From: Cristatella mucedo
Taxonomy: Eukaryota; Bryozoa; Phylactolaemata; Cristatellidae
DNA length: 64,000 nucleotides
Assembly (NCBI GenBank): GCA_009760855.2
Contig: WPIO01000109.1
Coordinates: 892,501-956,500, forward strand
Direction of reading: 5' to 3'
Shown piece by piece: positions 22,213 through 33,947 of this stretch. Below the pieces are notes generated by a model. That model saw only the letters and a list, made by a program, of their open reading frames with translations. It did not search any database and was not told the DNA's origin. A program made the translations under genes and the position numbers. Position 1 is the first letter of the stretch; each line of letters opens with the position of its first letter.

Positions 22213-25200
22213 TTACGGTAAGGAATTAATAACGGCACTAGGCCACTGGATCTCTGTCAAGCTTGAATGGCGAATGGGTTCCAGACGATTCTTTTTGGAC
22301 AGAGTGACGGCGAAGGTTGACAGGCCAGCCAACATCAATCAGTAGCTCCCGTGGGTATCTGACGAATTCTAAAGGCCGACTTGCCATCGCTGATCAGAGA
22401 GCTTCCTGGCTTGCTCTTAAGCGCTTCCTCTCTAACCGCACTGACGCTCCTCACTGGCTCTGCTCCAGGACAAATGAGTTTTAGCCCGCCTCCGAACAGC
22501 TCTTGTTCGCGCTAAAATTCAGCCAGGGCCAGCAGGGCGCTACACTAGGATTGTCTCGAACCACTCAGCACGCTCCCCCACACCCGTCACTGTAAATCTC
22601 TCTAACTTAGTGGTCATCAGGCCTGCTATAACTCCATCGGCCCAACTTAACGCGTGCCTTTGGAATCCACGCTCAATGTGCCATAAACCTCTGGTAATAA
22701 GCGACCTTATTTCTGAAAATGGTATCGACCTGCTCGCCCTACAGAAACTTGGATGAAATCGATAAACCACCCGACAATTAAAGACGCCACTCCGTCTGGT
22801 TTCTCGTTCTTTCACACCCCTAGATCGATCAAAACTGGAGGTAGAGTTGCTATTATCGTGCGCTCGAAATTCAACTTCAAGCCATTTGCAGTACCCTCGA
22901 AGGAGTCTTTTGAATCAATTGTCTTAGTCTGACCAGAAAAAAAGCTACCGATAGTGGCAGTAGTCTATCGCCCATCCGGTACCAAATCCTCATTTATCTC
23001 AGATTTCTCCAATCTCATCTCAATTCTGTGTGCAAGAAATCGATCCTTCCTCTGTATGGGTGATTTCAAGGTTCACTTTGATAACTTATCTGACGCTGTC
23101 AGCACCGAATTTCGTGCATTGACTGACTCATTGTCTCTTGTGGCTCATGTGCATGGCCCTACCCACATCAAGGGTCACACACTCGACCAGATTTTCTCAA
23201 ACAACTGCACTTTGTCATCACCAATTATTACCAAATCCTGCTATCTGACAACATGCAGATCTCATTCAATCTACAGCGTGTGCCCACATCCTCCTCTAAA
23301 ATAACCTGTGAATCGCGAAACCTAAAGAGCCTTGATATCGATGCTGTCCGTGCGAGAATATCTGCTTTACCTCTGCTGCTCAGTCCTCCCTCTAATCTGT
23401 CATCATTGGTAGATAGCTACCACACGAAACTAGCTGACACGCTCGACGAGTTTGCACCTCTGACAAAGCGCACTGTGCGACACCGCTTAGACGGCTTATG
23501 GTTTATCACAGACATTAAACTAGCCAGGTCTACTAAACGAAAGCATGAAAAAGCATACAAGAGATCGGGACTAACTGTCCATCGACAGGCATATGAAGAC
23601 TACTGTAGGTCGTACCAATCGATCCTAGCAAAGACCAAGTCTAGCTCTATAGAAACATTAGTAAATCACAGATGCACAATCAAAAAATGCTGATGTCGAC
23701 AATAAACCATCACCTCAACCGTTCCCAGATTAGCTCCTTACCTGATGATCCTTGTGATGATCTAGCCGATCACTTCTCTCAATTCTTTGTGCAGAAGATA
23801 GAAAAGATCAAAGAATCCATCCCTGCGATGACAACCTCCCCACTAGAATGGTGTTCCTCGGTTCCTGGCTGCAACTCAATGTCTGCATTTAAGCAGGTCA
23901 CTAGTGATCTAGTATTAATGTTCGTATCTCAATCAAAGAAGACAATTTGTCCTCTGGACCCTATTCCTACTGTGCTGCTCCTACGTTGCATTGATCTGCT
24001 GCTGCCATGCATAACTAACATCCTTAATGTGTCATTAACCTCAGGTCATGTCCCAGCACCTTTAAAAAAAAGCTGTAGCCAGGCCACTTCTCAAGAAAGC
24101 TACACTAGACCAAGACAACTAAAGCAACTACCGCCCACTCTCCCTTCTACCATTCCTATCAAATACACTGGAAAGGGTCGTGGCAGACCAGCTAAACTCA
24201 TATATCGAAACCTCGCACCTTGCTAGTAAGTTCCAGTCCGGCTTTAGAGCTAATCACTTAACAGGTTTAGGGTATACATCGACCTACTTAGGAATGCAGA
24301 CATGGGTAGAGTGTCTCTACTTGTTGTGCTTGATATTTCGGCAGCTTTTGATACCATCGATCACAAAGTTCTTCTAGAGCACATATCATCTCGCCTGGGC
24401 ATCACTGGCACTACACTGCAGTGGTTCAGGTCCTATCTCAGTGGGAGATTCTAGTGTGTTGACGTGTATGGACAAAGATCATCTGAAGTACCTCTAAAAT
24501 ATGGATTACCTCAGGGCTCCGTGCTAGGTCCGGTTCTTTTCACGGTTTATACTCTCCCTCTTGCAGATGTGATTGCCAAGCACAATCTAGGCTTTCACTT
24601 CTATGCGAATGACACGCAGTTGAACCTTCGCTTTGATCCCTCCCAGCCTTCGAGCACCGCAAATTCTCTAAACTCACCTGCTGCATGCATTGATGACATC
24701 GGCACATGGATGGCAGCAAATTTTCTAAAACTAAGCGATGATAAAACTAACTTACCAGTTATGGGTAAACCCAGTGTGATTTAGAGATTGGAAAGGCTGA
24801 CTCTCAAAATTGGCTATGCCAGCATATCTCCAGTTGAATCAGCTCGAAATTTAGGCTTCATATTCCAAAGCGTCCTCTTGTTAGACGAACATATCAGCTC
24901 CACAGTCAAATCCGCCTATTTTCAGCTTCATAACATTGCTACAATTCGGGCTTGTTTAGATAAGGATACCTCGTCCAAGTTGGTCCATGCATTCGTGACA
25001 TCTCGTCTCGACTTCTGCAACTCACTGCTCGCTGGCCTACCGGCATGTACGATTAGGCGATCGCAGCTGGTGCAAAACTCTGCAGCTAGGCCTGTCTGTC
25101 GTGAGCGTCGTAGTTGCCACATTACTCCACTTCTTGCCGACCTGCACTGGCTACTAGTCAAGCAACGGATTGACTTCAAGGTTTTCTCGCACACTTTAAG

Positions 25201-25696
25201 GTCCCTTCATTCTATGGCTCCAGCCTATCTCTCAGATATACTACCCCATCAGGCCAAGCACCGTACCACCTGCTTTTCGGAATCCAACAGTCTGCAATTA
25301 CCTCGTACAAACCTTAAATCCTTTGGAGACCGTGCATTTAGTTCGTACGCTCCCAAAGCCTGGAACTCCCTCCCGACCTGCGTCAGAACATCCCCTGACC
25401 TGACCACATTTAAAACGAACTTGAAAACACACCTATTGAGGACAGCATTTAGTTAGTCCCTGTGATTCGTCTTTGACGTGCTAATGGGTGCAGTCACTGT
25501 GCATGCTGCCACTAACCACATTTGCATGCTGACCCTGTCCATGTCACCCTTAGCCATATTATTCATTTTGTTTGTTTTTAAAGTATGATTTTACTTACCA
25601 TTCAATTGCATTTCACTCTGCAGCAAATGTAAAGCGCCTAGAAAGAGATTAAGTTCTCCGAGGGCGCTTTATTAAGTGCATGATTATTACTATTAT

Positions 25697-26112
25697 TACA
25701 CAGGCCGGTGGACAAGCAGAAAGTTCTTTGCTGCAGGACTAGTGGGTCGTACGACCAAAGTAGAACCATTGCAATTAAACTTAGCTTAGTCAGCCGATAC
25801 AGTCAAACTGCAGCACCGATTGAGGCAGAACTCAGTGTGCCGGTTGGGTGGAGTGGCCTGAGTCCGTCTGGCGAGGACCAGCATTGTGGGGGTGGACACA
25901 CCCACACCTTTATTTTCGGCTGATTTGCGTGCGGCCTCCAAACGCCGAATTCAAGAAGATCTGTGCCATAGGCAGCTTGACGAACTTCAACCTGTGTAAT
26001 CACCAGTGGCCCCAAAGGGGCAACTACGAACTCTCCGATTACTATAGACAGGGTATAGCGTGCCGGCCGACCTGCTATGCACTCCTCCGGAGCTATTGTT
26101 TGGCGCTCTATG
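25697..26112. other. No gene recognised
   Basis: GC-rich on its right side. CCACACCTTTATTTTCGGC would be a minus-strand AATAAA signal, so a decayed LTR is possible, but no delimiting repeats were found. Confidence 0.3.
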
Positions 26113-26182
26113 TAAAGTAATGTATCTCCGTCTGTAACTCCACAAAGTCATCAAGACCATGTGGGTGTTACGCAATCTATTC
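26113..26182 (-). mobile_element. LINE B, 3'-end remnant
   Basis: About 70 bases: AATGTATCTCCGTCTGTAAC and ACCATGTGGGTGTTACGCA, the terminal motif of LINE B, severely 5'-truncated. Confidence 0.75.
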
Positions 26183-26870
26183 TGCTCATTACAATTTACT
26201 ACTTGCGAATGCATATTTCTTAGTGATATTTAGGCTTAAAGACATAGCAATATTAGCCATAATATACAGCCTCACACTTTGCCTTTTCTACGACCGTGTG
26301 GTTGCTTAGGCTGCGTGCGGACTATCGAGCACTCTGCTGTCATCGTCGCCGTAGTGCTAGCTATACGTCTTTGCATATCTCATGCGTTGCGTCAATACCC
26401 GAACTAGTGAGGGTTGAGCGATCATAAAATGGTCGCAACGCCATCACATCCCAGAGCATTTGGCGGCCAAGAAGATTACGACAGCATGCGTGGGGGGAAG
26501 TTAAGCGGTAGAACATTCCACAGAGCGACACAGCGAGCGGTGGGTGAATGAGATCTTTACCGGAGCTGGCAGGTTGGATGTACTACGTCTGCGATTGCGA
26601 TGCCAATGCGGAGCTAACCGCCAATCGCACGCGACAATGACTCGTTCAGCACGACGCACACCAGCGGCGGCCCGTTGATATATGTTGCCTAGCGTAGGTG
26701 CTGAAGAGTGTCTGGGCTGAAAAGTACGACCGGTAGACAGATCCGCTCAGTACCAGGGTCATTCCTTTTCAACATCTTTCTTAAATTTCTTTTATAATTT
26801 GTTCCAAGTCTTTCAATTCACGGCACTATCATGATAGTTCCGTGTGTGAAGAAAAATCCCATGGTAGAAT
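26183..26870. other. No gene recognised
   Basis: GC-rich from about 26300 to 26760, short frames only. It may include distal upstream sequence of the schlafen-like gene. Confidence 0.3.
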
Positions 26871-26884
26871 CTGTGTTGCTGAAA

Positions 26885-26892
26885 TGACGTCA
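26885..26892. promoter_or_regulatory. CRE-like palindrome upstream of the schlafen-like gene
   Basis: TGACGTCA lies about 220 bases upstream of the start codon and is followed at 26901-26909 by AACTTCCGC, whose complement holds the ETS-type core GGAA. A match to the CREB/ATF consensus is seen; use as a promoter is inferred. Confidence 0.35.
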
Positions 26893-27112
26893 GCTTAGTC
26901 AACTTCCGCTAGCCGAGTCGGTGAGCCACATTTTTGCCGGCTTCCCAAGCGCTAGGCCGTGGCTGTGAGCGAGCGTTGGACAGCTTTGAGTGTAAAGTGT
27001 GTGCGCCACGGTAATTCACTATGGACTTTGCAGGTTTTATGTTTTTAATTACCAAATGTGGTAGCTATTGTGACGCTTGGTGCTGCATAGTACGGTAATT
27101 TTTGAAGGCAAA

Positions 27113-30100
27113 ATGAGCCGCGTACTTGGCAAGAACTACATCTACTACCGGTATGGGCAAACTATCGGAGTGGACGAAGATTCCCACAATGAGTTAAAAG
27201 GACACTCTTGTTTCTGTACCGAGCAGATATCCAAATTAGCTCAGGAGCTGCGGACTAAGAAGCCAGTGTCGAGGTAAGCTGGGTCAGGTTACTGCGTGTT
27301 CCTAGGCAATACCCACCCGGAAGACGTACCCCGGTCGCGAACCGCTTTCGTATTCCAAGTCTGTATGGCAGCAGCGGTACGAAAGAAGCGATTTTTTGCA
27401 GGCTATTTTATATCAAGCTACAGTCGCATTCATATCGCCAGCTTGCTCCTTGAAAAAGCTATTTTTGGCTTGTCTGGCCCTCAGCAACCACAAGTTACTA
27501 CTAGCCTTGTTGTTAACTCCTTTCAGGAGTAGATTAGCAGGCTACGGGCGTAAGCAAATCAGTCTGCTGATATACTTTAGATATTTAAATCATTCGTTAA
27601 GGCCCTAGTGCTGCGTAGCCTCTGAACATTTATTAATAATTGATTATGATTAATAATTTATTCGCTTTACGTGAAAGCTTGAAGGAATTCCTTGCCATTG
27701 AATAAGCAAATGGCTGCATTGAATACTCGCATGCTTCATAAATGACAAAATTTTTCTCAGAATATAAACCTCATGATTTCTGCTGCAAGTTTGCTGGTGG
27801 ATAAAACACAAGCAAGTCAGTTGTTAAGCATCCCCAAAACAATATAATCTCCACTCCGATGCCTTATAGCTTCCAATAATAAGTAGCAACAGCTAATAGC
27901 CAATGAAAATCAAGTTATCTGGCTTGGGCTGGCATGCAAAAGGAGATTATTAACATGCTAAGACTAGTATGCAAATACCCTCAACAGACTCGTGGCCATT
28001 GGTTTGTTAGACCCTAGTTAGTAACCCTGATTCAATCAGGCTGAGCTGCTGGACTGAATCCGATACTCTTTCCGGTTTCAATGTATGGCATCGTCTGCAA
28101 TCAACTGTCTGGGCCCCATAGTTGAAACCCTCGGGATATAAGGATTGTCTTTGAAGCATCCTTTTAAAACGGTGGTAATGATGTCGATTTTACCTTGCAT
28201 ATTTGTATCTGCAGTCACGAGTCTTGCTCCATTATTCAGCCTGAAGCACTTGTGCGGCATATGTATAGCACTAAAAGGGATGTGTAATTATACTATCTAG
28301 AATTCATAATACAGGGTGGCTGATGCTTCCTGCTGGTCAATACATTCTCTTCCTCCCACCCATTCCTTCAAAATGCTCCAGCTGTCTTTCCTTCGAACTG
28401 CCTGCTTTATTGACTCAAGCTGCATAGTTAAACTTTTCAGCTACCTGAACTCTTTTGGAGACCATGCCGTGAGTTCGCATGGTCCTAAAGCCTGGAACCC
28501 AGTTGTGACTGTCGTCACATCGTTTGACTGGTTAACTTTTACAAAGCGGCAAAAATCATCAGGTTTAACTTACAACATAGGCTGGATGCCTCTGGAATGT
28601 CAATTGTGTGCTTGGGAATACTGAAGCTTTGTATTTAATACGCTACGAAATGCCATCTGGTCTCCTGCTGAATAAATAAATAAATCCTAGCTGATTAAAC
28701 AGCCTCTTTTTGTATAGCGACAAAAGAGCCTTTACGGCTATCACCACCGCTTGCCGTGGCGATAAAGAATCGTCCACTGCAGGAATCTAACCCACTATCT
28801 AGCGACCGAGGTTGTGAAAGCAACCACCTTACCTAGTGTGCCACCACGGCTGTGGTGCATCCTTGCTAGCCTTCCTGAGCTGCTCCTTCCACTTTCTTCG
28901 ACTGTCCTTTTAACTCAGCTATGCTTCTCACTTTCTCTTTCTTGCTTAAGATGAAGTCTTTTGGCCACTAAATGAGTGCCAAAGCCTCCTAGGCTTTAAC
29001 TTGCTTTTATTTGAAATTGAATTTGATGCTCTCTAGAAATGCTCTCATGCAGAATACCTCCACAGACCTTGTGGGTTTTTCGAGTTACAGACGGTGGCTC
29101 AGTTTGTATATCATGGCCTCGGTCGTCGGCTACAGTCCTAGGTTTCATGACTATTGGAAATCATGGGCGTCTTGACAAGTTTCTCAAGTTCTCCTGGTGT
29201 TGTGGTGCTTTCTTAATTAGTTTCTTAACAATAGTCCTTTTTAAAGCTGCAGAGAGAAGACTAAAGCTAAGGATATCACCGGTGTCTCGACTTCGAAGGT
29301 TTACCAGTGTAAGAAAAGCTGTAGAGAAGTATGAAGACGAGATTGTTCATAAACTACTTGGAGTTCACGACCGTTATTTATGTAATACTGAATGCATCCC
29401 TTGAAGCTTATTTAGTTAAGGATGTTGAGCTCGCACTACTAAGTAATCAGTTGATCGAAACCATACCGTTGTTCCCCTCATCTATGAGAAGCATCACAGC
29501 CCTATCTGTTAGTGGAGGCAAATGATGCAGCTATTGCTGTGCACTTTGTGAAACCTGCTGTCTTCAAACCTCTACTCAGCTTAGCCTTTGCAGCTATGTC
29601 TTCCCTAGAATGCAGCTAGTTTTATCACTGAGACATATGTTTTTTCGAGATGGAAATCTGCGTAATCTTCCAATGCACTATATAAACCTGTGTTGCTTAG
29701 CATTCACTAAGTCTTTGTGCCTTTGTGGAGTCACACTCACTTAAGAGATTCATGCCTACAGGCACTTTAGATCCAGGCCTGAAACTGATCCTGTTTGGGC
29801 CGCTGCTGATCTGAATCTAGCCCCTGGGGGCAGACCCACTAGTCAGCTTCAGCCCCATTGGATCCAGGTTATTGTGCGCAGTCCTACAGCTAACAAACTT
29901 CTATTACTCACGGCCAGCTGTGGTGACATACATTAGGGTTCTTTTGCCACTGCTTAAATGAGGTTGAATATTCAGCTTGCCCGTTATGTTTTACATCTTT
30001 TTGTAAGGCATTATTTTTGCAGAAATATCAATGCATTTCTTAACACCGGCGAAGGTGGCAACATCTACCTTGGTGTGACTGATGATGGTATCATAAAAGG

Positions 30101-33100
30101 GATACCACAAACTCCTTATCAGGTATTGAATGTATTTGAGAGTTAGCTTTTTCTTTGCAGAATATTTATCTGAGCTGTAATGGCTCACTAGGTAAGGTTT
30201 GGCACACATTGCTGTCTGCTTAGAAAGTGATCGGCTGGCTTATATATCTTCTTTATATAACCTCTTCATATTCATATCCTTTCTTCATATAACCTCTTTT
30301 TTGCTTTATGGGCAGGTCTTTATTTTTAACGATGCATCTAAAGTTTAGTCGGTGTTGTGGCCTAGCATGTCTTGCTAGATGTGCTACAGATGTATTTTGT
30401 TGATCACACAGTGCTGAAGTTTGATAGAAGCATATGACTATGTGCAGGTGAAATAATATGTGTTGTATGTGTTTGGCTGCCTTTCCCAAGCCCACGGCAG
30501 TTTTAATTTTAATCTCGGCTATGCCCATATAATGTAATGTATCTCAATTTATAATCTCAGCTATGCCCATATAATGTAATGTATCTCCATCTGTAACTCC
30601 ACAAAGTTATACAGACCATGTGGGTGTTACGCAGGGGAGTTTTACATAGCGCACTCACAGCCTAAGTGGCTTTCGGTACGCATTCTGTTGCCAACAGACT
30701 TCGTCTCACGCAACAAAGAGAAAGTGGGAAGCATAGCAGAGTCAGGAGAGCAGTTGAGGTAGTGAGTAGCGTAGTAGCAGCTCAAATGCTATTGTTTGAC
30801 GGATCTTTAGTAAAAAATTGGTTTCCTTGGTAAAGTTATATATATATATATATATTATAAATATAAATAAATAAATATATATATATATATATATCAACAA
30901 CTTATTTTTCAGGGAAAATGATAATAGTTATAATAATATAATAATACATTTGTATAGCATGGAAGGACTACTAATCTCTTTCCAGGCACTTAATAAATGC
31001 AGAACTTACATGGGTAGTGCAAATGGAAATATTGTCTAATATATAGTGGTAAATTCATAATACTAACAGGCATAATATGATTAGAGGTAACCTTCCCATT
31101 GTTAACATGTAAATTGATTATAATAATAATAATAATACAGCTGATAATGCACCCTCAGATTACGCAATCTCTTTCTAGGCACTATACATTTGCTGCAAAG
31201 GAAGCTCGGTTGAATGGTTATTGGTAGCATGATCAATAAACAAGAATAAACATGGCTAGGAGTGACAGGCACAGGTGTCAGTGTCAGCCAGGTAACAATA
31301 ATAATAATAGTAATAATAATGCACGCGATAAAGCACCCTCAGAGAACTCAATCTCTTTCTAGGCGCTCGACATTTGCTGCAAAGGGAAACGCTATTGATT
31401 GGTGAGTAATATCGTGCTTGATAACAACATGAATAACAAGGTCACGGGTGACATGCACAGATCAGCATGCAAGTGGGGTTAGTGGCAGCATGCAACCGTG
31501 TCAGCATGCAGAAGCTCATAAAGGATGAATCACAGGGACCCACTAAATGCTATCATAAATAGGTACGTTTTTATGTACTTTCTAAATGTGGTCAAGTCAG
31601 GGGATGTCGTGAAGTTGGGAGTGTGTTCCAGGCTTTGGGAGCATGCGAACGAAATACACGGTCTTTAAAGGATTTTAGGTTTGTACGAGATATAGGTAAG
31701 CAGTAAGATTCCGAAAAGCGATTGGTACGATGCCTAGACTGTGGGGCAGTAGATGTAATAGGTAGGCTGGAGCCAAAGAATGAAGGGACCTAGAAGTGAG
31801 TGACAAAACGTTAAAGTCGATGTTTTGCTTGACTGGTAGCCAAGGCTGGTCAGAGAGAAGTTGTGTGATGTGGCAACTGTTGTAAATATCTACTTGTGCA
31901 TATATTACCTTAGCTCTTGTAATGGAAAATACTAAATCCTCATGCTCATAATTGTGTTGCTATTAGACGAAGATCAAGTAAACCACCTTAGCGATTGCAG
32001 CTTGATTGAAGTATGCATAAGTCCTTTTAGATGTATTGCATTTGATTCTACACAACTATTATGGCATCAAATCCTATAGTCTGTGGAGGATGTGTGATTT
32101 CAACGAGAAGTATAGGCATTAACTAGATAGTTGCTTTGTGTACCAGCTTTCATTGCATGTCACGTCTAACTTGCCTTTTTTCTGTTGCTTTTTTTTAAAC
32201 TGCCTCATTCCACAAGAACTTTAAAGGTGATGCAATTCAACTCAGTATGATGAGGTTTTATCCTAGATTTTGCTTCCAGAAGCGGCACACGTACGAGTCA
32301 ATGCGGAACGTGCTGGAACGGTACCAACCGCCGGTGCCCGATCACCGTGTTCAGCTCTTCTTCATTCCAGTGATGGATCATGATCCATCTGATGAGGAGC
32401 TGAAGCAGATCTACGAATGCGAGTAAGATTATGGATGAGCTTAGTAATTCATTTGCATAGTGGCGTAAAATAATTTAATATCTATTCAGGGGCTTATTTA
32501 TGGGCTTTATTTATGCCACGGGGCTCTAGCCCATGGCATCGGTCATCAAATTCAGTAACCTTGACCATGGTGTTTGAAGACGTGCACCTTAACCACCTGG
32601 CCTAACCAGCTTGTCACGGATGTAGGCTGCCGCTGCTGCTGCCACTGTCATTCATTGTTTCTATTGGTACTTAACCTGACTTGCTTGCCGTCTTTTCTTC
32701 TAGAGTAGGTTAGGGCTGCAGGTTTGGGCTTGCGTGTACGGCTTCATATTGAATTTAGTAGTCCTGTTTACAGGTCAGAGGTCGCCTTCTATATGATGCT
32801 AGTTAGATATGCTGCATTCAGAAATCAAGACGATGAAGTGAGAATTGTTAGGTAGATCTAAGCGATATGTTTACCGAAGCATTGCCTTGAAACTTCTGTC
32901 TATACCGTACATAAAGCATCTTAGTGGTTAATAAAGGAACTTTTTGGAATTGGTTTAGGACTATTCTGCTGCTGATTTATAATTCATTTATATATAGCGC
33001 CCCAAGAGAACTTAATCTCTATTCAGGCGCTTCACATATGCCTCGGGGCTCGAGCCCACGACCTCAGTCATACCTTGGTCGGGGCGAGCACCTTAACCGC

Positions 33101-33897
33101 TAGACCAAACCAGCTCGGCGATAACATGTTATGATGAAATGCTAGGAAGTACTATCTCTTCAGGAGCATGTCTTTTAGCTGATGTACATTTATATTCATG
33201 TTTAATTTACCATGATTTTAGCAAAAACATGTCGCCGACAAAGCAGCCACTTTGGAGAAGCTCACAAGCTTTTCAGTGACAGTATCGATTATAGTGTAGT
33301 GAACGTCTGGGGCCTTTATTGATCGAGATGTCACTTGCCTGGCGTTTTCTTAAAGTAATAGGTTGTGTTTTATAGTCAGTTTAGGCTTGAATGTTGTGCT
33401 ACAAGAAGTGGAATTGGCCCACATGGTTGTTTTTCGTTCCTTATTTGTGTTCAGGATGTGTCAGTAAGCATATGTACTCAGATAGCCTTCATCATTCAGT
33501 ATCGTAGAATTGTTCGACAGATTTGTGTAGATTTGTATCTGTGTTCAATCCCTCCTTTTGAAAATGTCACAGTAGCAAGAAAGTATGGTATGCCGTGTTG
33601 ACTCTGGAATTGAACTCGCTCTCTCTATAACAATACTCGGATGGTTGGTTTATTGCAAATCCGAGTCTTTCTTAGCAGGCTATACAGAGCAGCAATATGA
33701 GCTGATTCCAATGGTTCATAGTTAGAATAATCGCTACATCAGTTTCAGCCTCCTCGTGCCCTTAAGTCTTTTATGGTCAACAGGTCCTCTATAGACCAGA
33801 TATGAGCTGCTCCACTCCTCTACTTAACACTGTTGGCGACAGAATCTGCAGCTCCTTGCTTGTAGAAGTCACATCCACAATTCTTATGCAATGACTT

Positions 33898-33947
<50 letters not shown>

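Larger units (their letters stand above)
21036..22544. mobile_element. Outer solo LTR (TGTAACGCC...GGCGCTACA) with nested LTR
   Basis: Ends TG...CA and is flanked by CTAG at 21032-21035 and 22545-22548. Removing it restores the LINE A reading (CCTAG then GATTGTCTCGAACC), matching the copy at 4700-4760. Without the nested insert it is about 470 bases. Orientation is uncertain; the minus strand begins TGTAGCGCCC, which resembles Gypsy LTR starts. Confidence 0.65.
20940..25695 (+). mobile_element. LINE A, longest copy, with nested LTR insertions
   Basis: Plus-strand LINE A. Its 5' part (ACCGCCAGCTCAGACGCCGC) matches the 5' part of the minus-strand copy near 4800, is interrupted by LTRs at 21036-22544, and resumes at GATTGTCTCGAACC. 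The endonuclease is spread over 22640-23470 (MGDFKVHFDNL) and RT over 23690-25456. Frameshifts, an in-frame stop near 24783 and a YAND catalytic box (24601-24612) show it is dead. The C-terminal frame 24788-25456 is open for 222 codons and ends in the usual 3' UTR and an (ATT)n-like tail. It is the best template here for the family's domain order: linker, AP endonuclease, RT, C-terminal domain. Confidence 0.8.

Noticed and set aside
29039-29404. 121-codon plus frame in intron 1 as an extra exon or gene
   Set aside because: Its phase is not needed to join exons 1 and 2, which fit directly, and I see no family resemblance or splice signals.
33365-33601. Possible schlafen exon between exons 3 and 4
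   Set aside because: No AlbA_2-like sequence, and exons 3 and 4 join in phase without it.
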